NCBI GenBank assembly: GCA_035610835.1
Contig: CM069452.1
Coordinates: 69,412,919-69,476,918, forward strand
Origin: Ophiura sarsii
Taxonomy: Eukaryota > Echinodermata > Ophiuroidea > Amphilepidida > Ophiuridae
Reading direction: 5' to 3'
Length of the DNA: 64,000 nucleotides
Shown: positions 25,741 to 36,488 of the stretch, piece by piece
How the letters are laid out: the number at the start of each line of letters is the position of its first letter
Numbering within the stretch: position 1 is the first letter of the stretch
Program-made: the position numbers and the translations under genes
Notes under the pieces: model-generated
Told to the model about the DNA's origin: nothing
The model's input: the letters and a program-made list of their open reading frames with translations, nothing else
Database searches by the model: none

Positions 25741-25952
25741 GTTATTACTGGGACCCAGTATTATTTTTGTTGATTAGCTCAAATGCCGGAAGAAATGTCC
25801 CAACATACTCGTTCATCTTTACTAAGGTCACTATCATTGCACTATCAAGTGTGCTATGGTTGATTGATAGAGAACTTTATTAGACAGACGCGATTATGAC
25901 AAAGCTGTAATCCGTATATAAGTTTGTCTCGTTGGGACTTTACTCAAGAAAT
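25741..25952. other. Unassigned left end of the insert
   Basis: It contains an ACTGGG-A-CCCAGT palindrome near the junction and a TATA-like GTATATAAG near 25915. There is no convincing coding sequence. A solo-LTR-like nature is possible but unsupported. Confidence 0.35.
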
Positions 25953-26220
25953 GCCGGGAAAATATTCTAATCTCCTCTTTCACACGTCGCTGTGCGTGCG
26001 TTAAGGTATGCCGAAGGTGAACTTTGGCTCTTAGTTTCGAGGTCATCATAAAACAGGCATCGACCTTGAAGCTGAGAATTCGCGCAGCCGGGAAAATATT
26101 CTAATCTCCTCTATCACACGTCGCTGTGCGTGCGTTAAGGTATGCCGAAGGTGAACTTTGGCTCTTAGTTTCGAGGTCATCATAAAACAGGCATCGACCT
26201 TGAAGCTGAGAATTCGCGCA
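25953..26220. repeat. Tandem duplication, 134-bp unit
   Basis: GCCGGGAAAATATTCTAATC begins at 25953 and again at 26087. Each unit runs to GAATTCGCGCA. The two copies differ at about one base (CTCTTTCACACG versus CTCTATCACACG), so the duplication is recent. Confidence 0.95.
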
Positions 26221-26370
26221 GTCCAATAACTCTAAACACAGGGGGTGTGACCTATATTAACCTCGGTACCAGACCCCGGTATACACTATATCAGGGATTC
26301 ACCATTATTCTTTAAGTGGGACTGTAGGATGTTGGCTTCAGGTAGAATATTTATTAGCCCAAGGCGAGTC

Positions 26371-26403
26371 CATGGCAGGTAGTACGTATTACTACCTGCC
26401 ATG
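26371..26403. other. Perfect 14-bp-stem hairpin
   Basis: CATGGCAGGTAGTA (26371-26384) is followed by the 5-nt loop CGTAT and its exact inverted copy (26390-26403). It stands alone between unrelated sequences. It could be a foldback relic or part of the insert's control region; I assign no function. Confidence 0.85.
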
Positions 26404-26659
26404 TTATTTCTTTTGGGTTGGGTGGGCAAAGTTTGGTTTTTTATTTATCAGTATTATAGGCGAAGCTTTTTGTGCTGGTATTTTATAACAAACTTCCTAC
26501 AACCCTCACCCCCTTGAAGTCTAATGGAATATTCAGCTTTACAAATAAATTACACGCGTACAAGAAATCAGGATATGTGGCAACAGTGTTGATGGAATGT
26601 TTAGAAGCCATAAAGCAAATATAACACTTGAAGTTGAAGACAATAGCCAGACAATCGGT

Positions 26660-27235
26660 ATGGCTTACCGAATTGACTACATATCACAAAATGCGCCAAC
26701 ACCGCAGAAAGCGATGGTGGTCTACATGCGTTCTTGAAACATTCATAGGCAGATGTGCTGCACGTACAGCTATCATATTTGATTTAGATCAGTATGATTC
26801 TTTACTATTGCCATTATACTTCTGTATATTGTTTGCATATTTTATCATTTTATTTTATTTTTCATAATTGTATTTTATAGCCGAATTCGCCAAGTTAGTA
26901 CGCTAGTACAGTTGGGCGCATGGGTATAGCAACACTGATTGTATCGATTGTAGTCAATTAATAGTCCTGATACTCGAGCCTACGAAATTGACTCATACAC
27001 AAAACGCGCCCAACATCAAAGCGGTCTGCATGCGTTCTTGAAACATTAATTTCGATCTTTATGATTGTTATTAATGTTTATATTTCTGTATACTTCTGTA
27101 TATTGTTTCCATATTTTATGATTTTATATTATTTTACTTTTATTTTTCATAATTGTAAATATTTTATCGGCTGAAATCGCCAAGTTGGCGTACAGTTGGG
27201 CGCATGGATATAGCAACACTGAATGTATCTATTTG
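26660..27235. repeat. Two diverged tandem copies, ~290-bp unit
   Basis: Both copies run from a TTGACT..CAAAA.GCGCC segment, through ATGCGTTCTTGAAACATT (near 26726 and 27030) and an AT-rich part with TTCTGTATATTGTTT, to CAGTTGGGCGCATGG (near 26909 and 27193) and ATAGCAACACTGA. Copies differ by many substitutions and indels, so this duplication is older than the 134-bp one upstream. Confidence 0.85.
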
Positions 27236-27950
27236 TAAAGTACTTACAATTATCATGATTATGAACATTGTCACGCGCGAGAAGCTATCACCATTTTGGC
27301 CCGGGGGGGGGGGGGGGTACTTAATTAATGACTAGATTGTCATCGCGCACGGGAAGCTACAGCCATTCTTGCCGGGGGGTGGGGCACTCATATGCCGTAT
27401 CTACGAAGGCTTATATGTTAGCACAGCAAATATTTGAAGGTCTATAAGAATAGTCTTAGAAATTCGGAACTTAGCTGGTATTTTTTATTGATTGGCAAAA
27501 AATAATACAATATACGAAACCAGTCCCAACTGAATGGCAAAAAATAGGTTAAAGGCTGTTTTTCTCAAGAAAAAAGTAGGTCTCAAGAACTGGGTTTTTT
27601 CCTCCTCATAATCCAGTCATTCATTGTTGTCAAGGCCTACAGTTATGGGTATAGTTCACAGCATCTTGTGCGTCTAAAATAAGACTAACCATTAGAGCTA
27701 TGCAACTCAAACTTTGGAACACCACTTTTTTAAGGATGACCTTTCATGTAGAATAGAAAACTTCAAGTTGAAAATCGGAACATCTACCTTTAAGATAAGA
27801 AGGCGCGCTATCTTTGAATCATTGAATTAGTTGTTATCACTTAATTTTGAGAACAAAATCCAATTCAAATGTTGCTGTCTAGTCTATTCAGCTGTATATG
27901 GTCATATTTTTTAACCAGAGCTCAATTGTGTTGCACTAGCACGGAGAGGC
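27236..27950. other. AT-rich non-coding stretch with a G15 tract
   Basis: A G15 run lies at 27303-27317, within two diverged copies of a ~65-bp segment sharing ATTGTCA.CGCGC and GAAGCTA. The remainder has no motif I recognise on either strand. Confidence 0.5.
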
Positions 27951-28303
27951 AGACGGGAGTATGCAGAACTGAATTCTACCTTAACTTTTTGGTAAAGATC
28001 GTTAGTGTCAATTCCACGTGGTTTATAGAACCGGAGATGTATCTTTAATAGTGACATTAGAACACTTTAGACCCCGTGCCTACCGAGAGAGGGGCGGGGG
28101 CGGAAGTATGCAAAACTTAATTCAACCTTAAAGATCATTAGTGTCCGTTTTTACACTTTCCACGAGGCATGCGTCTGTAGACGACATTCCAAAAGTTTTA
28201 AAAAATGTCTAAAAATGATCATATTGTATCACTTTTCTACGTGGAGATGTATCGTTACTAATGACATTTTAGAACATTGGAGACCCCAAGTGCCTTATTG
28301 AGA

Positions 28304-28337
<34 letters not shown>

Positions 28338-29756
28338 CGGAAGTATGCAGAATTAATTCAACCTTAAATCATGTAAATATTTAGTAAAGATCATTAGTGT
28401 CAACACTTTTCCACGCGGCATGCGTCTAGACGACATTCCAAAAGTTCACAAAATGTCTAAAAATGACATATTGTATCAATTCCACGTGGAGATGTATCTT
28501 TACTAATGACATTTTAGAACATTGTAGACCCCGTGCCGTACCGAGAAAGGGGGGGGGGGGGCGGGCGGAAGTATGCAGAACTTAATTCAACGTTGAATAT
28601 TTAGTAAAGATCATTAGTGTCATTAACACTTTCCACGCGGCATGCGTCTGTAGACGACATTCCAAAAGTTCACAAAATGTCTAAAAATGACATATTGTAT
28701 CAATTCCACGTGGAGATGTATCTGTACTAATGACATTTTAGAACATTGTAGACCCCGTGCCGTACCGAGAAGGCCGGGGGGGGGGGGGGGGGGCGGAAGT
28801 ATGCAGAACTTAATTCAACGTTAAATATTTAGTAAAGATCATTAGTGTCATTAACACTTTCTACCCGGCATGCGTCTGTAGACGACATTCCAAAAGTTCA
28901 CAAAATGTCTAAAAAGGACATACGGTATTGTATCAATTCGATCCACGTGAAGATGCATCTTTTACTAATGAAATTTTAGAAGGGGGGGGGGGGGGGGGGA
29001 CGGGGAAGTATGCAGAACTTAATTCAACGTTAAATATTTAGTAGAGATCATTAGTGTCATTAACACTTTCTACGCGGCATGCGTCTGTAGACGACATTCC
29101 AAAATTTCACAAAATGTCTAAAAAATAACATATTGTATCACTTTTCCACGTGGAGATGTATCTTTACTAATGACATTTTACTTAGAACATTAACCCCAAG
29201 TGCATTATTGAGAGAGGGGGGGGGGGGCAGAAGTATGCAGAATTAATTCAACCTTAAATCATGTAAATATTTAGTAAAGATCATTAGTGTCATTAACACT
29301 TTCCACGCGTCATGCGTCTGTAGACGACATTCCAAAAGTTCACAAAATGTCTAAAAATGACATATTGTATCAATTCCACGTGGAGATGTATCTGTACTAA
29401 TGACATTTTAGAACATTGTAGACCCCGTGCCGTACCGAGAAGGCCGGGGGGGGGGGGGCGGAACGGTATGCAGAACTTAATTCAACGTTAAATATTTAGT
29501 AAAGATCATTAGTGTCATTAACACTTTCTACGCGGCATGCGTCTGTAGACGACATTCCAAAAGTTCACAAAATGTTTAAAAAGGACATTGTATCAATTCG
29601 ATCCACGTAAAGATGCATCTTTACTAAAGACATTTTAGAACAGTATAGACCCCGTGCCATACCGAGAGGGGGTGTGGGGCTGAAGTATGCAGAACTTAAT
29701 TCAACCTGAACTATTTAAGTAAAGATCATTAGTGTCAATTCCACGTGGTTAACTAC
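27951..29756. repeat. Tandem array, ~225-bp unit, most units with a poly-G tract
   Basis: Nine GTATGCA anchors lie at 27959, 28106, 28343, 28571, 28799, 29008, 29233, 29466 and 29685, mostly 209-237 bp apart. A unit contains GTAGACCCCGTGCCGTACCGAGA, a G-rich tract, GGAAGTATGCAGAACTTAATTC, AGTAAAGATCATTAGTGTCA, GGCATGCGTCTGTAGACGAC, CATTCCAAAAGTTCACAAAATG and TTCCACGTGGAGATGTATC. The longest G run is 32 nt (28306-28337). Units differ by substitutions and by deletions around the G tract. The first spacing is short and the outer units are the most diverged. Confidence 0.93.
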
Positions 29757-30663
29757 CGGTTCTGGCATGTAATAACAATATAACAAACCACCTTTATGGA
29801 AACTGAAGTAATAAAACATGACCATTTACAAATACAAACCAACATTCGATCTAAACAGTACTTACCTTTCAAACGGTGTTATGCATATGACTGTGGTCCA
29901 TCATGACAATTAGACAAAAATATTAACATTTGTTTTACTTGTAGCACACAAATTCCTTAATTGAATTATTGTTCTTGTAAACAGATTTAGAATATAGTTA
30001 TAAGCTATAGTTTAATTAGCTCCATCATAGCAAGATATATTCAGCTCATTATCAATCCGCGCACAAAATTTATCCAAGCCTATAAGAACGATTTTTGCAA
30101 ACAAAACAACAAAAATGCAAGTATTTTAATTGCCTACTCTTCCAAATTCAATCATATGTAAACAGTTTTCGCCAATTTGGAACTAAGTAAACTATAGCAC
30201 TCAACAATAATCGCAGAAGGAATATATCCTAGAAATTTCGTTTTTAATGAACAAACTACACATGTTTTTATAGTAAAGATATTGTATGTGTGCATAATAA
30301 ACATTGTTCGGCAAACAAATAGCATACACTTTGTTTATATCCTACAAATATTGTCCCACTTTCACTTTACATAACCCACATCCACGTAAATGCGCCAATT
30401 AAAAATACATCTACAAAAATAATATTAGCTTTGTAAATATGTCATATCCATCAATTCAATGTTTTAATAACCATGTTTATGCACCAAATTCAGTAAAACA
30501 GCATACCCCACGGTAACCTTAATATTTCAATGGGGACATTATCACTCATCTCATTATATCAGTTCGTCTGAAATCTGATAAAGACTGTTCCCCTTACAAA
30601 TATACAACTCTATTCACTAACAGGGCCCAGTCAGGTTTTGTTCAAAATCTCAAACCACAAACC
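29757..30663. other. AT-rich stretch of the insert, nothing recognised
   Basis: No coding motif, RNA gene or terminal repeat is visible on either strand; open frames are short and featureless. Confidence 0.5.
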
Positions 30664-30711
30664 CCGAGAACCGCAAAAACCGAGAACCGCGAAAGCCGAG
30701 AACCGCTCTAG
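30664..30711. repeat. Three 16-bp subterminal repeats at the insert's right end
   Basis: CCGAGAACCGC starts at 30664, 30680 and 30696 with spacers AAAAA, GAAAG and TCTAG. Short repeats abutting an element end are common as transposase-binding sites in DNA transposons. Read on the minus strand, the end is CACTAGAGCGGTTCTCGG, but no matching left end is found. Confidence 0.85.
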
Positions 30712-30719
30712 TGTAATGT

Positions 30720-32201
30720 TAGATTTGGGGATATTGTTACTGACTTTTTTGAAATTGATGAAGGACTGAAGCAAGGTTGTGTTTTGTCGCCCGTCTTATT
30801 TTGCATTTACATAAACGAATTAGCAAAAATGTTAGCTTCTCAAAATGTTGGTATAAATATTTGTAATGTTAATATTAGTTCCCTTTTTTGGGCTGATGAT
30901 GTTGTACTTATTGCTGAGAATGAAACTGATTTAAACCGTATGCTTAACATTGTCGCCGAGTTTTCTAAGAGGTGGAAACTTCGATTTAACCACACAAAAT
31001 CTAATGTCCTAGTTGTTGGTAAACAAATCAACAAAAACAAACTATGGAAATTAGGGGATGACATTATCAAAGAGGTTGTCAGTTACAAATACTTAGGTAT
31101 TCATATCACGAGGAATCTGTCAGATCATACGCACGTCAAGGAGGTAATTTGTAAAGGTAATAAATTGATTGGCTATATCAAATCCATTATCAATAATCAT
31201 GAGGACCTTGACAGGGTGTATTATGGGGATGTGCTGTGGAGGTCACTGGCATTGCCATCTATAAATTATGCATGCGCGATTTCTACTTATAGTGCTACAA
31301 GAAACTTGAATCTCTTCAATTTCAAATGGCAAGATCAATTCTAAAGGCCCCGCGTAATACACCGTCAATGTCACTCTTGGGCGATTTAGGCTGGGATACC
31401 ATAGAATCTACCCATAATAGGATTAAAGCTAATTATTATTCACGTCTTCATAATATGGGCCCTCACAGATGGCCTAAATTATTACTCAATGCAATGTTTA
31501 TTATTCATGATCATGGTACTAAATTAAGATGGAAATGGCTTGACTCAATCAATCATATCTTATGTGATCACGGTATGGACTTTAACTTTTCAAGCATACA
31601 ACCTAATAACCCCGGATGGGTCCAAGTGTTTAAAAGAATAAGTGCACAACAAGATTATGATAGATGGTATAAAAATGTATGTGATAGATCTTCTTTAAAA
31701 TTTTATGTTCAGTTCAAAACACACCCATATTTGGAAAGTTATTTGAAGGACAAGCTTGATTTCTACGGGGCAAGCTTGAAGTTCAAAGCTCGCTCTAACA
31801 TGCTTCCTCTAAATGGCAAACTAAGTTCGTGGGAGGTTAATAATGATGGTATGTGCTTACTTTGTAATAGTGGTTGTGAAGATATCAAACATTTTATGCT
31901 TTCATGTAAGTCCCTACGTGCAATTCGCGACAATGAGCTTCACAACTTAGAACTGAATCTTCGCCGAGTAGATCTCTCCTATGTATGGCATATCTTTAAT
32001 GTTAGTGACAATGATATACAAATTTGTTTAATTTTAGGTAGTACTTATTTAAATGTCACCCCCATGGTGAGTAATTACTCATATGATGCATTGATTGATA
32101 AACAGTATGATATATTTTGTAAATCTTATTTAAAACGTGCATGGTCATGTAGGACAGTTTTGTTGAATGATAATAATAGCAGTAATAATGACATTAGTTA
32201 A
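30720..32201 (+). pseudogene. LINE A reverse transcriptase and C-terminal domain (frameshifted)
   Basis: The frame continues from the fragment upstream of the insert. GLKQGCVLSPVLF lies near 30767-30805. The catalytic motif C reads FWADD near 30889-30903, with Trp where Tyr is usual (YADD). The C-terminal region has LLGDLGWD near 31375 and a CLLC..C...HFMLSC zinc-knuckle-like motif near 31855-31907. A frameshift falls near 31285-31300: the first frame runs out at 31344, while the conserved YKKLESLQ..MARSIL reading is in the next frame. No RNase H is seen. Codons before the first ATG belong to the same domain. Confidence 0.92.
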
Positions 32202-32458
32202 TGTACACACTCCACGTTACGCTTCATGATATAAGCTGATTAACCCATCTTTGTGTATGATATAATATCCATGATATTCATGATTGTATGCTTATTTTGC
32301 TTATTTTCTCTCTTATGTATTATCACTGTACAGTGTATTTACTTGTATTCTTTGTGTATTTTACTCTTGTTTTTGTATTCTTTGGATGCACCACCTCCAG
32401 GTGGGTGCCGCTGCTTTAAAAGTGATTTCCGAATAAATAAATAAATAAATAAAAAATA
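32202..32458 (+). other. LINE A 3' UTR and (AAAT)n-type tail
   Basis: After the last codon there are about 230 bp of T-rich non-coding DNA with a small palindrome (ACCACCTCCAGGTGGGTG). The element then ends in GAATAAATAAATAAATAAAT followed by A-rich bases, a simple-repeat tail typical of several LINE clades. Confidence 0.85.
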
Positions 32459-33009
32459 AATTATCGACAAATATGATAACTTAATCATATAATCACTATA
32501 TCACGCCGTATTCATTGCAGAGATACCTGTATGCCATTAATGGTTAAATTATGTAGGGGGGGGGGGGGGGTAAAAGACCCCCGTATTTGTAGGACAATAA
32601 AGCTTCTAAAAGCCATTTGTTTACTTAGAGTATCATGATTACCTAGTAGGCAAACTCACAATTACATTTTTGTCACGATATTACCCCTAGGGTATTGTGT
32701 TAAGCATTGAATGTACAATTTTAACGATTTGTTGCTCTTTTCTGAGCCAATGTGGGGCCAAATATGAATTTTGACAAAACGTTGACCTACATGAGAGTGA
32801 TAAACTCTAAATAAAGCTTTCAACTTGACAATGAGATAATTAACTCTTAAACTGAGATGCAAGTTACTTGATATAAACCTAAGAGGGAGTATTCTTGCAC
32901 GTGCATGATGTGGGGGACTTCTAGCCAAGGGTAACGTGACCCAATATCTATAAAATCGCAAAACAGACCCGTAGCCATTTGACTCTAAATTTGGAGCTTT
33001 AGAGCCATT
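32459..33009. repeat. ~980-bp satellite, right remainder
   Basis: The monomer interrupted by LINE A resumes at ATTATCGACAA and runs through a G tract and the next phase point (32945), then stops at TTAGAGCCATT. This is the array's right edge. The remnant has an insertion (CACGTGCATGATGTGGGGG) and base changes not seen in the inner units, as expected for an edge less exposed to homogenisation. Confidence 0.95.
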
Positions 33010-33212
33010 GAAAGGGTGGGTGTACGTATCGTGGAAAAATAATTTACACTGTTTTAACGAAATGCACTGTGGGATTGTGTTACCAGCCTAAAATCATAGA
33101 GGTCGCAAACCCGGTCGCAAACTTGCTTATAATTGAGCCTAGCTATAACAAGCTAAAAGTGACATCTCTGAATGTATTACCAAAGTGTGCAAAGGAGAAA
33201 TTGTTGACTATG
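33010..33212 (+). repeat. Dispersed repeat fragment, copy 1 (inverted relative to 46118-46310)
   Basis: The segment from CGTATCGT through TTTTAACGAAATGCACT, GGGATTGTGTTACCAGCCT, GAGGTCGCAAAC, TAACAAGCTAAAAGTGACATC and GCAAAGGAGAAATTGTTG matches the reverse complement of 46118-46310. A 12-bp CCGGTCGCAAAC-type duplication is present only here. It abuts the satellite edge. Confidence 0.85.
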
Positions 33213-33535
33213 TCACAATGTCGTCTAAACTATTCAATTATGTAATTGACTTTGAAGTAGTGGCTAGAGTTGAATCAGTCCATCTACCCGTTTGCTGGTC
33301 GTTAAAAACTAATAGATGTTACCTCTCTTATAAAATACCAAATGTCGAAGTAAATACATCGACATATACTAAGTATAAATGGAATGACAATGACTTAGTA
33401 CTGTATAAAGAAAAGCTTAATTCCAACACCTGTAAGGACATTTTCGATACGGCTATCGGAATTGTATTACAACCAATGTTGATTATGCCATCGAACTGAT
33501 CACACAGGCACTTGGTCACAGGTCACTAATAGGTA
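33213..33535 (+). pseudogene. LINE endonuclease C-terminal remnant
   Basis: The translation reads DYVTMSSKLF...IDFEVVARVESVHLPVCW, the end of an apurinic-type (exonuclease-endonuclease-phosphatase) LINE endonuclease. The family's SDH signature reads SVH here: the Asp is lost, the His kept. A linker with YKWNDNDLVLYKEKL follows, then a frameshift near 33480 into VDYAIELITQALGHRS. It is cut at 33535 by the Tc1-derived element. It could be the endonuclease of LINE B, which starts with linker sequence 3 kb downstream, but continuity is not proven. Confidence 0.75.
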
Positions 33536-33957
33536 CAGTTAAGCCCACAATTATTCATACCCCTTGGAAAATATGAGTTTTTTGCGTTTTTCTCATATCT
33601 ATACCAGCTGGAGTGGTGGAACTTTCGCTTTACACTAAAGACAATTAGTTTGCAAGTACAAATCAATATATTTGAGCTTAACATGTTTTGCATAACAATA
33701 GAATTGAACAAGAATTGTGTTTTTATGCCTGTCCAAAATTATTCATACCCCATACCAAGTCTCAGGATTGAGGCCATTTTTTGTGATAATACACATGTTT
33801 TTGACATTCCAAACATTCTTTATATTGTGTGATAGGCTTTTATATTGTTATACAATTATTCCATGATGTGTGCATACAATGTGGATGCATTACAAATGTG
33901 TCCTATTGAATGTACACTGAGGGATATTATAGGACAACACTCTAGCTCTTTGACAGC

Positions 33958-34410
33958 ATGGCGAAGGAGATCAAATAACTCAGTGAGGACCTTTTTTTGT
34001 GCATTGTGAATGCTCACAAAGAGGCGAAAGGCTACAGAGCTATTTCAAAGCAATTTCAAGTGCCAAATTCCACCATATAAAGCATAATTAGGAAGAACAA
34101 GACAGTTAAAATCAGTTAAAAACCCTGAAGAACGCGGTCGGAAGCCAAGAGTGTCCCCTTGTTTGACAAGAAAAGTATGGCGAAAGGCCAACAACAATTC
34201 ACATATCACCGTCAATGCTCTCCTGAACAACCTTGATGAGTGTTGGACCAAGATATTAAGGCAGACACTCCACATGCTCCAGCAGACATAGTACACAAGA
34301 GTTCTCCATGGACTCCGACCAAGAAATACTCTACTCCTGAAAAGAGACAATGAGAAACTCATCTAGCATTTGCAAGAGCACTTCTGGACAAAGATCCAAG
34401 TTTTTGGTCT
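33958..34410 (+). pseudogene. Tc1-type transposase N-terminal fragment, left arm
   Basis: It starts with ATG and reads through a paired-like helix-turn-helix DNA-binding region (LSEDL..., GYRAISKQFQVPNSTI) and on to ERGRKPR and ITVNALLNNL. In-frame stops interrupt it near the start, after QVPNSTI and later, and there is at least one frameshift. It ends at DKDPSFWSSVL, just before the first catalytic Asp expected in a DDE/D transposase. Confidence 0.85.
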
Positions 34411-34833
34411 TCAGTGTTGGGGTTGTTTAAGATGCCAGACAAATTTCTCTGTGTCTCTTTTAAGGAGAAGAGTCTTTTTTGGTCGGCCTCTATGGAGACC
34501 TCTCATGTGCCATATATGCTGGAGTGTCTGCCATGATATCTTGGTCCAATAATTGCCAAGGTTATTCAGGAGAGCATTGACGGTGATCTGTGGATTGTTG
34601 TTGGCCTTTCGCAATACTTTTCTTGCCAAACAAGGGGACACCGTTGGCTTCCGACTGCATCCTTCAGGGTTTTTAACTGATTTTAACTGATTTTAACTGT
34701 CTTGTTCTTCCTAATTATGCTTTGTATGGTGGATTCTTGCACTTGGAATTGTTTCGAAATAGCTCTGTAGCCTTTCCCCTCTTTGTGAGCATTCACAATA
34801 TGCACACAAAAGTTATTTGATCTTCTTCACCAT
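34411..34833 (-). pseudogene. Tc1-type transposase N-terminal fragment, right arm
   Basis: This is the inverted counterpart of the left-arm fragment, starting at an ATG whose complement is at 34831-34833. The readable part includes SPCLARKVLRKANNN, ITVNALLNNL and KKTLLLKRDTEKF. It breaks off at about the same domain border as the left arm, with no catalytic region. Confidence 0.85.
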
Positions 34834-35256
34834 GCTGTCAAAGAGCTAGAGTGTTGTCCTATAATATCCCTCACTGTACATTCAATAGGACACATTTGTA
34901 ATGCATCCACATTGTATGCACACATCATGGAATAATTACATAACAATATAAAAGCCTATCACACAATATAAAGAATGTTTGGAATGTCAAAAACATGTGT
35001 ATTATCACAAAAAGTGGCCTCAATCCTGAGACTTGGTATGGGGTATGAATAATTTTGGACAGGCATAAAAACACAATTCTTGTTCAATTCTATTGTTATG
35101 CAAAAAATCTTGAGCCCAAATATATTGATTTGTACTTGCAAACTAATTGTCTTTAGTGTTAAGCGAAAGTTCCACCACTCCAGCTGGTATCGCATGAGAA
35201 AAACGCAAAAAACTCATATTTTCCAAGGGGTATGAATAATTGTGGGCTTAACTGTA

Positions 35257-36409
35257 TATCAAATAAGGTGGGATCGTTTCAAAAAATCCTTAAAATCGTG
35301 ATACGTGTCTCTATTTTAAATAGAAGTTGTCAAAAAAACATAACATTTTTGGTATCATATTAAAGACAATTTATCCGGCTACCGAATAAAAAAAGAATTA
35401 AAGCCACATGTTTAGCAACAGTAAAGTTATCAATCTATTAACGTCGAGTGAGTCAAGGGTGGGAGCGGTGGACGAGGAGCCGGTGGACGAGGAGCCTATA
35501 GGTTTGTACACAAAATAGCGGAAAACTAGAACTTTTGAAATTGATGCCATTTTAAAAGTATACATAGGAAAGTTTTCAAACTTCTCATATGTGTTAATAA
35601 CATGTGCTTGCTACTATGAATACTAATATTGAATTGTTATCTAGACATTCTCTACTAGAATATGATGTTCAATTCAGGGAGTGTTTTAATGTAAAAAATA
35701 CACAGTTTTATTCATTTTATTGATTAAACAATGGCCAAATCGCAGTCTCTCTATTTCATTTGTGTGACTCTTCAGTCCTTTTCTACCCTGGGTAGTAAAA
35801 CATTTAACTAAAAAAGCCAGAAGTGTTTCTTCACAGAATTGTTCATAGATTTATGAAAAATTTGCTATTTAGACCTATTTTGGACCACCCTGTATTCAAA
35901 ATAAAAGGAACTTTAACGATATTCATGTAGTTCATTTTGATAATCATTTTCTTTTAAATTAAATGGTCCATGCTAACTAAATTTCATAGAATATTATATA
36001 CAAACATTAATTTTATGCATTATTTCATCATAATTTTAGAGACTCTGTACTTTTCCTGTGTACATTTTGGGCAAATGATTCTTAGCAAATTTGGTAGCAC
36101 CTTCTGCGGTTGTTCTGATTTTGGTGACTATTTTCAGCTAAACCCTAATTGTACAAACTATCAAACTATTTTGTGAGGAGCAAAAACGATCAAATTTGTT
36201 ATGTTCCACCCTGTAAAAATTGTACACACCCTGTATAATTTGATTCTTTTTTGCAAAAATAAAAAACCTTGAATCTTAAGCTTTCCAACAATATATAGTT
36301 TGTGGGTCATTAAGTAGGCCTATGTAAAACTTAAGTTTTGTCCCGTTTAATCAGAATTGGTGCATTTCTCAACATTATTAGAAGTGAAACTTTTTTTTGG
36401 ACCAGTTTG
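35257..36409. other. AT-rich intergenic DNA
   Basis: The only structures seen are a 15-bp tandem duplication (35466-35495) and a few CACCCTGTATA-like words near 35887-36240 that may mark an unrecognised mobile-element relic. No coding motif on either strand. Confidence 0.5.
35466..35495. repeat. 15-bp tandem duplication
   Basis: CGGTGGACGAGGAGC occurs twice in direct succession. Confidence 0.95.
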
Positions 36410-36488
36410 TGACTTCTGACCCACTGCAGTCTGCAGCCCAACATATGATTGTAACCCCAAACTCTCACCAGTGCTCAAACTCAGATAA

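Larger units (their letters stand above)
25741..30713. mobile_element. 4.97-kb segment inserted in LINE A, flanked by TAATGT
   Basis: TAATGT occurs at 25735-25740 and 30714-30719, and joining across it restores the LINE reading frame exactly. The segment is therefore one insertion with a 6-bp target duplication, or several nested ones. It begins GTTATTACTGGGACCCAG and ends GAGAACCGCTCTAGTG. I see no terminal inverted repeat between these ends and no transposase, integrase or RT in it. A 6-bp duplication would suit an LTR element, but no TG...CA ends or paired LTRs are evident. Contents are described in the nested entries. Confidence 0.75.
25541..32458 (+). mobile_element. LINE A: 5'-truncated non-LTR retrotransposon inserted in the satellite, itself interrupted
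   Basis: The satellite breaks off at CATTTAATTA and resumes at AATTATCGACAA, so AATTA (25536-25540 and 32459-32463) is the target duplication. The right end has an (AAAT)n-like tail, and the left end starts inside the reverse transcriptase, as expected of truncated target-primed insertion. The element's own sequence is 25541-25740 plus 30720-32458, about 1.94 kb; the rest is a later insertion. It has a frameshift and is dead. The clade was not assigned. Confidence 0.9.
33536..35254. mobile_element. Fold-back Tc1/mariner derivative
   Basis: The element has TA at both flanks (33534-33535 and 35255-35256) and identical termini starting CAGTTAAGCCCACAATTATT. The inverted match extends inward for roughly 830-850 bp, so each arm is the whole 5' half of a Tc1 element, terminal repeat plus transposase N-terminus. 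Arms differ by a few percent and meet around 34365-34440. The motif AATTATTCATACCCC occurs at the end and again about 190 bp inside each arm, the IR/DR layout of Tc1-type elements. The DDE catalytic half of the transposase is absent, so movement would need enzyme in trans. Confidence 0.93.

Noticed and set aside
25741..26300. Solo LTR inside the 4.97-kb insert
   Set aside because: There is a TATA-like word and a 6-bp duplication around the whole insert, but no TG...CA ends, no second LTR, no primer-binding site and no retroviral-type domain.
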